In this document: one piece after another, positions 20,641 through 28,979 of the stretch
Position numbering within the stretch: position 1 is the first letter of the stretch
How the letters are laid out: each line of letters starts with the position of its first letter
Assembly: GCF_001043915.1 (NCBI RefSeq)
Contig: NZ_LABX01000112.1
Span: 1-64,000 of the forward strand
Length of the DNA: 64,000 nt
Direction of reading: 5' to 3'
Source of the DNA: Methylobacterium aquaticum
GTDB lineage: Bacteria; Pseudomonadota; Alphaproteobacteria; Rhizobiales; Beijerinckiaceae
Notes under the pieces: model-generated
The model's input: the letters and a program-made list of their open reading frames with translations, nothing else
Database searches by the model: none
What the model was told of the DNA's origin: nothing
Made by a program: the position numbers and the translations under genes

Positions 20641-21591
20641 TCATCCCGCCGCGGCGGGCGTCGGCATCGGCGTCGCCTGCGGCAGGCGCGGCTCGGGCCG
20701 GACCTGACCCTGCATCAGGGCGTCGGCCACCTCGGCGATTCGGCGCTCCAGAGCGGCGTTCTGCGCGGCGATCTCGGCGGTCAGGGGCGGGGCTGCCGCC
20801 CGGCCGGCCGCCTTCAGGGCCTGGTGCAGCCGCGCGATCTCGGCCCGGGCCGCCTCGGCCTCGGCGGCGTGGCGGCTCACGAGATCGGCGAGCGCGTCCT
20901 CGAGCGCCTGGATCTGCTCGCGCGCGGCACTGGCGACGGTCTCCCCGGCGGCTGCCACCTGCCCGCGGGCCGCCCGCACGCGCTCCTCGGCGACGCCCCG
21001 TGCCGTCTCGGCCTCGGCCCGGCCGCTCCGGCTCGCCTCGACCTCCCCGCGCAAGGACGTGAGTTCGGCGAGGGCCCGCTGGTAGGGCGCCTCCAGCGCC
21101 CGCATCGCCTCCTCGGCGGCGGCACGGGCGGTGCGGGCTTCGACCAGGTCGCTCTGAACCTGGGCGAGATTGCCGCGCGTCGCCAGGAGATCGCGCTCGA
21201 TCTCGGAGAGATGCGCGTCCCGGCGCTCGATCTCCTGGGTCAGCGTGCCGATCCGGACGATGCGGCGACCCATCTCCTCCATCTCGGCCCGGCGGGCGGC
21301 CATCGCTTCCTCGACCCGGCGCTCGAGCTGGCGCTCGCGCACCGCGAACTCGGCCCGCAGGTGATCCTTCTCGGCGGTCAGCTCGACGATCGACATCGGG
21401 TAGAGCGCCTCGAGCCGGCGGCGCGCCAGGCGCTCGGCCCGGGCGTTGAGCGCCGGCAGGATCAGCAGGGCGCACAGGCTGGCGCCGAGAAACCCCAGCG
21501 CCGCGAACATCAGGGACTCGATCACCCGGGCGATACTCTCTCGGCGTCCGGGCGGGATCCCCCGCACGAACGGTTGATACGGTCGGCGCAC
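20641..21591 (-). CDS. Membrane-anchored coiled-coil protein
   Basis: This 316-residue protein has one N-terminal membrane helix (about 26-46, LMFAALGFLGASLCALLILP). The segment RLARRRLEALYPMSIVELTAEKDHLRAEFA is conserved in Hyphomicrobiales. A long heptad-rich coiled coil spans about 70-285. The GTG start at 21591 has GGAGG eight bases upstream; a GTG nearer the helix is possible. It resembles membrane-tethered envelope or division-associated scaffold proteins, but no function is established. It lies 99 bases downstream of the EipA-like gene. Confidence 0.72.
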   Translation of the reverse strand: MRRPYQPFVRGIPPGRRESIARVIESLMFAALGFLGASLCALLILPALNARAERLARRRLEALYPMSIVELTAEKDHLRAEFAVRERQLERRVEEAMAARRAEMEEMGRRIVRIGTLTQEIERRDAHLSEIERDLLATRGNLAQVQSDLVEARTARAAAEEAMRALEAPYQRALAELTSLRGEVEASRSGRAEAETARGVAEERVRAARGQVAAAGETVASAAREQIQALEDALADLVSRHAAEAEAARAEIARLHQALKAAGRAAAPPLTAEIAAQNAALERRIAEVADALMQGQVRPEPRLPQATPMPTPAAAG

Positions 21592-21690
21592 GCCGGGCCT
21601 CCGGCGAGGGGCCCGGCAGGGGCGGCGCGGGGCCGAACCCTGCCACGGGAACGCCGCCAGGACCAGCGCGGCCGTGCGGAGCCGATCCGG

Positions 21691-22314
21691 TCAGAACGGG
21701 TTCCAGGTCGGCGCGTCGGTGAACTTGAGATAGCCGACATTGATCCCGAAGCGAGCCCCGACCCCGGCCCGGATCGGCACCACCACGATGTTCTCGGCGG
21801 TCACCGCCGACATGCCGAACCCGCCGACCACGTAGGCCGAGCCGTCCATGCCGACGAAGCGGCGGTAGAGTGCCTTCACCCGCGGCAGGTTGTAGATCAG
21901 CATCATCGTGCGGGCGCCGTCGCCGCCGACGTCGAAGCCGAGCGACGGGCCTTGCCAGAACACCTTGCGCTGGCCGGCATTGCGGGTGAAGAGCGTGCCC
22001 TCGCCGTAGCGCACGCCGCCGATGATCGCGCCGGAGGCTTCCTGGCCAAGGATGTAGCCGTTGGGCTCGCCCCAGCGCCGGCTCGCCTCCTGGATCGTCA
22101 GGGCGAGGCCGCGCGATACCGAGCCGAAGAACTGATGGCCCGAATCGATGATCTCCTGCGGCTGGAAGGTGCCGGAATCGCCGGACCCGCGCCCCTGCGC
22201 CGCGGCGGGAAGGACGCCCAGCATTGCGGGCCCGGCGAGGAGGACCGCGAGGGCACGCCGGCGCGAGACCCCGGATGTCTGCCGACCTGCGGCGGCGGAG
22301 GAGGCTGAGAGCAT
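21691..22314 (-). CDS. eipA: EipA-like periplasmic envelope protein (DUF1134)
   Basis: This 207-residue protein has an N-terminal signal with a Tat-like double Arg (SRRRALAVLLAGPAM) and a mature DUF1134 domain. Family features include IIDSGHQFFGSVSRGLALTIQEA, YGEGTLFTRNAGQRKVFWQGPSLGFDVGGDG (motif centred near residue 120) and a glycine-rich C-terminus ending TWNPF. The Brucella homologue EipA supports envelope integrity and cell division; the same is inferred here. The gene is divergent from the YHS-like gene at 22417. Confidence 0.87.
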   Translation of the reverse strand: MLSASSAAAGRQTSGVSRRRALAVLLAGPAMLGVLPAAAQGRGSGDSGTFQPQEIIDSGHQFFGSVSRGLALTIQEASRRWGEPNGYILGQEASGAIIGGVRYGEGTLFTRNAGQRKVFWQGPSLGFDVGGDGARTMMLIYNLPRVKALYRRFVGMDGSAYVVGGFGMSAVTAENIVVVPIRAGVGARFGINVGYLKFTDAPTWNPF

Positions 22315-22416
22315 TCGTTAGGCGTCCCGGCTTTAAATGGTCGTGGTCGGTCACGGGGCGATGGGCCCGCGGAAACCGGCGCGGACGGGCGGCGGGATGC
22401 CACAGATGCGGCGAAT

Positions 22417-22917
22417 ATGGGTAAGATCCGGTTAACGCGCCGCGGCGTGCTGTCGCTCGTCTCGGTCGGAGCGATCCTCCCCGTCGCGGCGATCCGGCCG
22501 GCCCGCGGCGAGACGCCGCTCGGCGTGCTGGACCTTTACGCCGCCGACCGCCTGACCGGGCTGGCCCTGCGCGGCTTCGATGCGGTCTCCTACCGGCTCG
22601 GATCGGTGCCGCGGCCTGGCTTTGAGGCGCATGAATTCACCTGGTCGGGCCTCGTCTGGCGCTTCGAGTCCGCGGCCAATCGCGGCGCCTTCGCGCGATC
22701 CCCCGACGCCTATGCCCCGCGCCTCGGCGGCTTCGATCCGGAAGGCGTGGCCGCCGGTCGCCTCGTCGAGGCCGACCCGCTCGTGGCGGCCATGAGCGAC
22801 GAACGTGTCTACCTGTTCCGCGACGCCGAGCGCCGCGCACGGGCGGACACGACGCTGATCGACACCGCGGAGGCACGCTGGCCGAAGCTGCGGCCCAATG
22901 CCGCCTTCGGCGGCTGA
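22417..22917 (+). CDS. Exported YHS domain-like protein
   Basis: This 166-residue protein has a signal peptide (RRGVLSLVSVGAILPVAAIRPARG). Its single domain, ALRGFDAVSYRLGSVPRPGFEAHEF, then LVWRFESAANRGAFARSPDAYAPRLGGFD, is a YHS-type fold. YHS proteins are small periplasmic proteins often near metal or redox genes; no metal-binding Cys is seen here. The last codons (NAAFGG) are encoded by the first unit of the 26-bp repeat at 22900-23003, so the C-terminus appears to have been fixed by that repeat. Confidence 0.75.
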   Translation: MGKIRLTRRGVLSLVSVGAILPVAAIRPARGETPLGVLDLYAADRLTGLALRGFDAVSYRLGSVPRPGFEAHEFTWSGLVWRFESAANRGAFARSPDAYAPRLGGFDPEGVAAGRLVEADPLVAAMSDERVYLFRDAERRARADTTLIDTAEARWPKLRPNAAFGG

Positions 22918-23003
22918 AACCCAATCCCGCCTTCGGCGGCTGAAACCCAATGCCGCCTTCGGCGGCAGCCACGCGATCCCGCCTTCGGCGGCTGACGCCC
23001 GAT
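22900..23003. repeat. Four tandem copies of a 26-bp palindromic repeat
   Basis: Copies begin at 22900, 22926, 22952 and 22978. Each contains CCGCC-ttc-GGCGG, a hairpin-forming palindrome, in a unit close to GCCGCCTTCGGCGG followed by CTGAAACCCAAT; copies 3 and 4 diverge in the spacer. The array starts inside the YHS-like gene and ends exactly at the convergent cysQ stop. It may act as a bidirectional terminator. Confidence 0.85.
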
Positions 23004-23849
23004 TCAGGCCCCGGCGGGCAGGACCGCGCGGCCGGCCTGGGACGGGTCGCCGAAGGCCGCGAACGGGCCGTTGCGGTACTGGCCGGGCCGGCGCCCGTAG
23101 CCGAACGGATGCCCATCGGGACCGACGACGCATCCGCCGGCCTGGGTCAGGATGTGGTCGCCCGCGGCCGTGTCCCACTCCATGGTCGGGCCGCAGCGGA
23201 CATAGACGTCGCCCTCACCGCAGGCGAGAAGACCGAACTTGAGGGCCGAGGAGACCCCGCGTCTTTGCCCGATCGGCAGGCCCGCGAGGCAGGCCTCATC
23301 CGCCGCCTCGCCGTGGCTGCGGCTGACGAGGGCCGTCATTCCCTCCGGCGGGACCGGCCGCGCCGCGACGGCCCGGAAGGCGCCCGGCCGGCCCTCGGCG
23401 ACCGCCGCTTCCAGCGCATGCGTGCCGGCGGCCCAGACCCGGCCGAGGGCGGGCGCCACGAGAGCCGCCGCGACCGGCCGCTCGCCGGCGACGAGGGCGA
23501 TGTTCACCGTGTACTCGCCGGTCCCCTTCAGGAAGTCCTTGGTTCCGTCGAGGGGGTCGACGAGAAAGAACAGGGCGGCCGGGGCGGCCTCGGCGGCGGT
23601 CTCCTCGGCGATCACCGGGATGCCGGGCCAGGTCTGCGCGAGGTCGGCGACGATCTGCGCCTCGGCGGCGAGGTCGGCCTGGCTCGTCGGCGAGCCATCC
23701 GCCTTGAGGTGGTGGCGGCAGCCGCCGCGCTCGTAGGCCCGCAGGAGCACGCCGGCAGACGCGGCGATCTCGGCAAGCCGCAGAGCGACGGCGTCCCGCT
23801 CGGCGGGCTCGGGCGATCGGTCGAGGGACAGGGACGGTGCGGGTGTCAT
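23004..23849 (-). CDS. cysQ: 3'(2'),5'-bisphosphate nucleotidase
   Basis: This 281-residue metal-dependent phosphatase of the inositol monophosphatase superfamily hydrolyses adenosine 3',5'-bisphosphate, the by-product of sulfate assimilation. Metal-binding motifs are present in order: IAEETAAE, FLVDPLDGTKDFLKG and MEWDTAAGDHILTQAGG. The start at 23849 (MTPAPSLSL) gives a normal length; GGAGGG lies eleven bases upstream. An upstream extension is open but looks non-coding. The stop abuts the 26-bp repeat array. Confidence 0.9.
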   Translation of the reverse strand: MTPAPSLSLDRSPEPAERDAVALRLAEIAASAGVLLRAYERGGCRHHLKADGSPTSQADLAAEAQIVADLAQTWPGIPVIAEETAAEAAPAALFFLVDPLDGTKDFLKGTGEYTVNIALVAGERPVAAALVAPALGRVWAAGTHALEAAVAEGRPGAFRAVAARPVPPEGMTALVSRSHGEAADEACLAGLPIGQRRGVSSALKFGLLACGEGDVYVRCGPTMEWDTAAGDHILTQAGGCVVGPDGHPFGYGRRPGQYRNGPFAAFGDPSQAGRAVLPAGA

Positions 23850-24037
23850 GGTGCTGTCATGCCCTCCGCCGACGATTTTGTCATCAATCCCGCCGGATCG
23901 GCCCTGCCGCGGCGATCCGAGCGAACCCCGCACGCGATCGCCTTTTCAAACCGCCGCGCGGCGGCTATCCGTGCCGGCAAAACGTGGCGGGAGCCGCCGC
24001 GACTCGACATCATCTGCCGGCCCCGCGGAGCACTCCC

Positions 24038-24739
24038 ATGACCACCGTCACCCTCGACGCCCTCGATCTCTCGGCGCTGCTCTGCTCGCGGGTCTGCCAC
24101 GACGTCATCAGCCCGGTCGGCGCCATCGTGAATGGCCTCGAGGTGCTGGAGGATGAGGACAGCGCCGAAATGCGCGACTTCGCCCTCGATCTGATCCGCA
24201 AGAGCGCCAAGCAGGCTTCGGCCCGGCTGCAATTCGCCCGCATCGCCTTCGGGGCCGCGGGCTCGGCGGGCTCCAGCATCGATCTCGCCGATGCCGAGAA
24301 CGTCGCCCGCGGCATGTTCGGCGACGAGAAGACGCAGCTCTCCTGGAGCGCGCCGCGGGCGCTGTTCCCGAAGAACAAGGTCAAGCTGCTTCTCAACCTC
24401 GTGGTCATCGCCGTGACGGCGATTCCCCGGGGCGGCGTCATCGACGTCAAGGTCACGGGCGAGGCCGAAGGGGCGCTCTTCGTTCTCACCGCCAAGGGCA
24501 CGCATGCGCGCATCCCGGCCCATGTCGAGACGCTGATCGCCGGCACGCCCGCGGGCGGCACCGTCGACGCCCACGCGATCCAGCCGTTCTATGCCGGCCT
24601 GGTCGCCCGCGCCGCCGAGATGGACGTTCGGTTCTCGATCGACGGCGACACGGTGACGATCAGGGCCGAGGCTGCCGCCCCGAGCGTGCCTCCCGCCTCG
24701 GCCGAGACCAATGCCGAGACGGACGATAACGGCATTTAA
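24038..24739 (+). CDS. chpT: Histidine phosphotransferase ChpT
   Basis: This 233-residue protein relays phosphate from the hybrid kinase CckA to CtrA and CpdR in the alphaproteobacterial cell-cycle circuit. The phosphoaccepting His lies in LCSRVCHDVISPVGAIVNGLEVL near residue 21. A degenerate kinase-like ATPase fold follows (LLLNLVVIAVTAIPRGG), as expected for this pseudo-HATPase dimer. GGAG upstream supports ATG 24038. It is upstream of the che operon, and ctrA lies 7 kb further on. A terminator-like hairpin follows at 24749. The tail after residue 210 is low-complexity. Confidence 0.92.
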   Translation: MTTVTLDALDLSALLCSRVCHDVISPVGAIVNGLEVLEDEDSAEMRDFALDLIRKSAKQASARLQFARIAFGAAGSAGSSIDLADAENVARGMFGDEKTQLSWSAPRALFPKNKVKLLLNLVVIAVTAIPRGGVIDVKVTGEAEGALFVLTAKGTHARIPAHVETLIAGTPAGGTVDAHAIQPFYAGLVARAAEMDVRFSIDGDTVTIRAEAAAPSVPPASAETNAETDDNGI

Positions 24740-24748
24740 CCCTGCACT

Positions 24749-24772
24749 CGGCCGTTGGGGACGGGCCGTTTT
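24749..24772 (+). terminator. Rho-independent terminator of chpT
   Basis: CGGCCGT (24749-24755) pairs with AC-g-GGCCG (24761-24768), giving a seven-pair stem with one bulged G and a five-base loop, followed by TTTTCTCTC. The hairpin begins 10 bases after the chpT stop. Confidence 0.7.
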
Positions 24773-24920
24773 CTCTCGCGTATCCCCTGTTTTTCCTGGT
24801 CCCGGACGGATTTGTGACCGGGGCCGGAACAGTGTGAGGTTTTTCGGCAACGGATCATAAAGGCTCCCATGGCAGCGTGACTCAGCGCAGAGATCCTGCG
24901 TGGATCGATGAGTGGCCGCG

Positions 24921-27677
24921 ATGGACGATTTGTTGCGTGAGTTCCTGACAGAGACCGGCGAGCACCTGGACACTGTCGACCTCGAGCTCGTCCGGTTCGA
25001 GCAGGATCCGAACAACCAGACGATCCTGCGGAATATCTTCCGGCTGGTGCATACCATCAAGGGCACCTGCGGGTTCCTCGGCCTGCCGCGCCTCGAAGCG
25101 CTGGCGCATGCGGCCGAGACCCTGATGGGCAAGTTCCGCGACGGCATGCCGGTGACGAGCCCCGCCGTGAGCCTCATCCTCCAGACCCTCGACCGGATCA
25201 AGCTGATCGTGGCCGAGCTGGAGCGGACCGCCGCGGAACCCGCCGGGATCGACGAGGATCTGATCGGCGCCCTCGAGCGGATGTCCGAGGCGCCGATGCC
25301 CGCGCCCGAGCCCGTTCCCGCCGCTCCCCCGGCGACCTCCGGCACCATGGTGCTCCAGGTCCTGGAGCGCGCCCTGAAGCCCGGCGAAGTCTCCCTCGAC
25401 GATCTCGAGCGCGCCTTCCGTGACACCCCCGGCCCCGAGGTCGAGGCCGAGATCCCGGTTCCCGTCCCGATGCCGGCGCCCGAGCCCGTGCGCCCGGCAG
25501 CGGCCCGTCCGGGGCCGGCGCGTGCCGAGCCGGTCCGGCAGGAGGCGGCCCCGGCCGAGGCCCGCCGCGCCGATCCGGCGCGGTCCGAGGGGCCCGTGGC
25601 CGAGACCGACACCAGCCCGGTCAGCAAGGTGCAGACGATCCGGGTGAACGTCGACACCCTCGAGCACCTGATGACCATGGTCTCGGAGCTGGTGCTGACC
25701 CGCAACCAGCTGCTCGAGATCGCCCGCCGGCACGAGGACGGCAATTACAAGGTGCCGCTCCAGAGGCTCTCGCACGTCACCGCCGAGCTGCAGGAAGGGG
25801 TGATGAAGACCCGCATGCAGCCGATCGGCTCGGCCTGGCAGAAGCTGCCGCGGGTGGTGCGCGACCTGTCGTCGGAACTCGGCAAGAAGATCGACCTGGT
25901 GATGCAGGGCGCCGAGACCGAGCTGGACCGCCAGGTTCTCGAGGTCATCAAGGACCCGCTCACCCACATGGTGCGCAACTCGGCCGATCACGGCATCGAG
26001 TCGGGCGCGGAGCGCAAGTCCGCCGGCAAGCCCGAGAAGGGGACGATCCGTCTCAACGCCTTCCACGAGGGCGGCACGATCACGATCGAGATCGCCGACG
26101 ACGGCAAGGGCCTCGATCTTCAGGCGATCCGCCGCAAGGCGGTCGAGCGCGGCGTCGCCAGCGAGGCCGAGATCGAGCGGATGACCGACGCCCAGGTGGC
26201 GAAGTTCATCTTCCATGCCGGCTTCTCCACCGCCAAGGCGGTCACCTCGGTCTCCGGCCGCGGCGTTGGCATGGACGTGGTGAAGACCAACATCGAGCTG
26301 ATCGGCGGCACGATCGACATCCAGACCCAGCTCGGCCGCGGCACCACCTTCACGATCAAGATTCCGCTCACGCTCGCCATCGTGGCGGCGCTGATCGTCT
26401 CGGCCCGCGAGCACCGCTTCGCGATCCCGCAGGTCTCGGTCCTCGAGCTGGTGCGGGTGCAGCCGGGCACCGACCACACTGTCGAGCGCATCAACGGCTC
26501 GCCGGTCCTGCGCCTGCGCGACCGCCTGCTGCCGATCGTCCCGGTGGCGGCGATGCTCGGCCTCGACGCGCCCGACGCCCCGGCCTCGACCGACGAGGGC
26601 TTCGTGGTGGTGAGCCAGGTCGGGCGCCAGCGTTTCGGCATCCTGGTCGACGGCGTCTTCCACACGGAAGAGATCGTCGTGAAGCCGATGTCCTCGAAGC
26701 TGCGGCACATCCCGCTCTTCTCGGGCAACACCATCCTGGGTGACGGGGCGGTGGTGCTGATCATCGACCCGAACGGCGTCGCCCGGATGGTCGGCTCCGG
26801 CACCGCGACCGGCCAGCCCGGCGAGGTCGAGGCGGAGGCCGAGGGCGAGGAGAACGGGGCCGATCAGGCGGTGACGCTGCTAGTGTTCAAGGGCGGCGGC
26901 GACGCGCTCAAGGCGGTTCCGCTCTCCCTCGTCACGCGCCTGGAGGAGATCGACGCGGCGAAGATCGAGTGGGTCGGCGGGCGTCCGCTGATCCAGTATC
27001 GCGGCCGGCTGATGCCGCTCGTTCCGGCCGATCCGTCGCAGGCGATGAAGCGCGAGGGCCCCCAGGCCCTGGTGGTCTTCTCGGACGGCGAGCGCTCGAT
27101 GGGCCTCGTCGTCGACGAGATCGTCGACATCGTGGACGAGGTGCTGGACATCGAGCTGGTGACCGAGCGCTCCGACCTGATCGGCTCGGCGGTGGTGCGC
27201 AACCGGGCAACCGAGATCGTCAACATCGCCCATTACCTCCCGCTCGCCCACGACGATTGGGGCCAGGCGGCCCATCGCGCGGTGCCGAAGGCGCCGAGCC
27301 TGCTCCTCGTCGACGACTCCGCCTTCTTCCGCGAGATGCTGACCCCGGTGCTGAAGGCGGCCGGCTTCCGCGTCACGCAGGCCGGCGGTGCCGAGGAGGC
27401 CTTGCGCCATCTCGGTGGCGAGGCGCGGTTCGACCTGGTCGTCTGCGACCTCGAGATGCCGGGCCGCTCCGGCTTCGACCTGATCGAGGCGATGCGCAAG
27501 GCCGGCGGCCGGCTCGCGACGATGCCGGTGGTGGCTTTGGCCGGCACCATGGCGCCGGATTCCCTCGCCCGCGCCCGGGCGCTCGGCGTCGCGGATTGCG
27601 TGGCGAAGTTCGACCGCACCGGCCTGGTGGCGGCGGTGAACGAGATCACCAGCGCGCCCCTCGACGCCGCGGCCTGA
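24921..27677 (+). CDS. cheA: Chemotaxis histidine kinase CheA with two CheW-like domains and a C-terminal receiver
   Basis: This 918-residue protein has an N-terminal Hpt domain with His44 in RLVHTIKGTCGFL. A Pro/Ala-rich linker follows (about 115-235), then the dimerisation region (VDTLEHLMTMVSELVLTRNQ). The HATPase has N-box DPLTHMVRNSADHGIESG and G-boxes IEIADDGKGLD and GRGVGMDVVK. The CheW-like P5 domain is followed by a second CheW-like segment (about 650-780) and a receiver (about 792-910). The receiver keeps its Asp (VVCDLEMPG) and Lys (CVAKFD), but VVALAG lacks the usual Thr/Ser. ATG 24921 is preferred; GTG 24912 is possible. It leads the cheA-W-Y-B-R operon. Confidence 0.93.
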   Translation: MDDLLREFLTETGEHLDTVDLELVRFEQDPNNQTILRNIFRLVHTIKGTCGFLGLPRLEALAHAAETLMGKFRDGMPVTSPAVSLILQTLDRIKLIVAELERTAAEPAGIDEDLIGALERMSEAPMPAPEPVPAAPPATSGTMVLQVLERALKPGEVSLDDLERAFRDTPGPEVEAEIPVPVPMPAPEPVRPAAARPGPARAEPVRQEAAPAEARRADPARSEGPVAETDTSPVSKVQTIRVNVDTLEHLMTMVSELVLTRNQLLEIARRHEDGNYKVPLQRLSHVTAELQEGVMKTRMQPIGSAWQKLPRVVRDLSSELGKKIDLVMQGAETELDRQVLEVIKDPLTHMVRNSADHGIESGAERKSAGKPEKGTIRLNAFHEGGTITIEIADDGKGLDLQAIRRKAVERGVASEAEIERMTDAQVAKFIFHAGFSTAKAVTSVSGRGVGMDVVKTNIELIGGTIDIQTQLGRGTTFTIKIPLTLAIVAALIVSAREHRFAIPQVSVLELVRVQPGTDHTVERINGSPVLRLRDRLLPIVPVAAMLGLDAPDAPASTDEGFVVVSQVGRQRFGILVDGVFHTEEIVVKPMSSKLRHIPLFSGNTILGDGAVVLIIDPNGVARMVGSGTATGQPGEVEAEAEGEENGADQAVTLLVFKGGGDALKAVPLSLVTRLEEIDAAKIEWVGGRPLIQYRGRLMPLVPADPSQAMKREGPQALVVFSDGERSMGLVVDEIVDIVDEVLDIELVTERSDLIGSAVVRNRATEIVNIAHYLPLAHDDWGQAAHRAVPKAPSLLLVDDSAFFREMLTPVLKAAGFRVTQAGGAEEALRHLGGEARFDLVVCDLEMPGRSGFDLIEAMRKAGGRLATMPVVALAGTMAPDSLARARALGVADCVAKFDRTGLVAAVNEITSAPLDAAA

Positions 27678-27763
27678 CGACCCGCCGATCGCTGTCCGGA
27701 CGCCGCGGCGTCCGGACGCCACGAAGACCGCCCGCCACGCCCTCACAGATCCCGAGTCCGCCC

Positions 27764-28261
27764 ATGATGGCCGCCAACACCAACACCGCCGGCACGACCG
27801 CGCCTTCCGGCGAGACCACCGACTATGTCACCGTGCTCCTCGGCGACGAGCTGTTCGGCCTGCCGATCGATCGGGTGCACGACGTCTTCATCGCCACCAA
27901 CCTGACCGACGTTCCGCTGGCGCCGCCGGAGATCAAGGGCCTGCTCAACCTGCGCGGCCGCGTCGTGACGGCGCTCTGCCTGCGTCGGCGCCTCGGCCTG
28001 CCCGACCGTACCGGCGACGGCCGCAACATGGCGGTGGGCCTGGAGCATGGCGGCGAGGCTTACGGCCTGCTCGTCGACCAGGTCGGCGAGGTGATGAAGT
28101 TGTCGGCCGACACCTACGAGCCGAACCCGGTCCATCTCCACAATCGCTGGCGCGCGGTCTCGCGCGGGGTGCACCGCCTCAACGGTCGCCTGCTGATGAT
28201 CCTCGACGTCGAGGCGGTTCTCGCCTTCGGTGACGAGCGCCAAGCGGCCAGCGCGGCATGA
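27764..28261 (+). CDS. cheW: Chemotaxis coupling protein CheW
   Basis: This 165-residue CheW couples receptors to CheA. After a short disordered N-terminus it has the SH3-like CheW fold: YVTVLLGDELFGLPIDRVHDVF, the signature EIKGLLNLRGRVVTALCLRRRLGL, and GLLVDQVGEVMKL. It follows cheA by 86 bases and precedes cheY by 16 bases on the same strand. No chemoreceptor gene is in the window, so the input is unknown. Confidence 0.93.
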   Translation: MMAANTNTAGTTAPSGETTDYVTVLLGDELFGLPIDRVHDVFIATNLTDVPLAPPEIKGLLNLRGRVVTALCLRRRLGLPDRTGDGRNMAVGLEHGGEAYGLLVDQVGEVMKLSADTYEPNPVHLHNRWRAVSRGVHRLNGRLLMILDVEAVLAFGDERQAASAA

Positions 28262-28277
28262 CCCCGGGGACTGCCGG

Positions 28278-28643
28278 ATGAGAACCTTCCTGATCGTCGA
28301 CGACTCGGCGGTGATCCGCAAGGTGGCACGCCGGATCATCGAGGGACTCGGCTTCCGGGTGGCGGAAGCCGAGGACGGCCAACAGGCCGTCGAGCAATGC
28401 CGTTCGGGCATGCCGGACGCCATCCTGCTCGACTGGAACATGCCGCACATGGACGGCTACGAGTTCGTGCGCGCCCTGCGGCGGCTGCCTTCGGGCGACC
28501 ACCCGAAGGTGCTGTTCTGCACCATCGAGAACGACGTCGCGTCGATTGCCCGGGCACTGCATGCCGGCGCCGACGAGTACATCATGAAGCCCTTCGACAA
28601 GGACATCATGACCGCCAAGCTCCAGGCGGTCGGCCTCGCCTGA
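28278..28643 (+). CDS. cheY: Single-domain response regulator CheY
   Basis: This 121-residue receiver has the full phosphoacceptor set: the acidic pair in LIVDDSAVIRK, phosphorylated Asp52 in AILLDWNMPHMDG, Thr82 in LFCTIEND, and Lys104 in YIMKPFDKD. There is no output domain. In a che operon it should carry the signal from CheA to the flagellar switch. A dispersed intergenic element (28655-28802) separates it from cheB. Confidence 0.93.
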   Translation: MRTFLIVDDSAVIRKVARRIIEGLGFRVAEAEDGQQAVEQCRSGMPDAILLDWNMPHMDGYEFVRALRRLPSGDHPKVLFCTIENDVASIARALHAGADEYIMKPFDKDIMTAKLQAVGLA

Positions 28644-28654
28644 TCCCAGCGGTC

Positions 28655-28802
28655 AAACCACGACGACCGTTGGTTCTGGTCTCGATGGTTCGTCGATCCC
28701 AAGGTCCCCGACATCCGGCCTTGGTGTCGAACCTGCGAGAGGGGTCAACGGCCCTGTCGGTCCCGGGCCTGCCCGAGATCGACGGGATGCGGCAGCATCC
28801 CG
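28655..28802 (+). repeat. Dispersed intergenic element, copy 2 (most divergent), inside the che operon
   Basis: The element begins AACCACGACGACCGTTGGTTC, shares TTGGTTCTG with the 39443 copy, then GTGTCGAACCTGCGAGAGG and GGTCAACGGCCC with the 34678 copy. It ends in the hairpin CGGGATGC-ggca-GCATCCCG. It fills much of the 336-base cheY-cheB gap; the rest of the gap holds no gene. Confidence 0.6.
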
Positions 28803-28979
28803 GGACGTTGGCAGGAGAGGTCCGCCGGCGCGGTCGGCCTTCCGTCAAGGCCGACCGCGCGTGAGCCTCGCCCGAGCGGCGGGCTCGCCCGAACACGCAA
28901 GACGCCTACGAGACGCCCCGGCCTTGTACCGGGGCCCGATCCCCCGGCCCGCCCCGCGGCGGGCCCACCGAGATACTCC

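Noticed and set aside
24882-26708. 608-codon minus-strand open frame opposite cheA
   Set aside because: Antisense shadow with His/Asp/Leu/Arg-biased composition.
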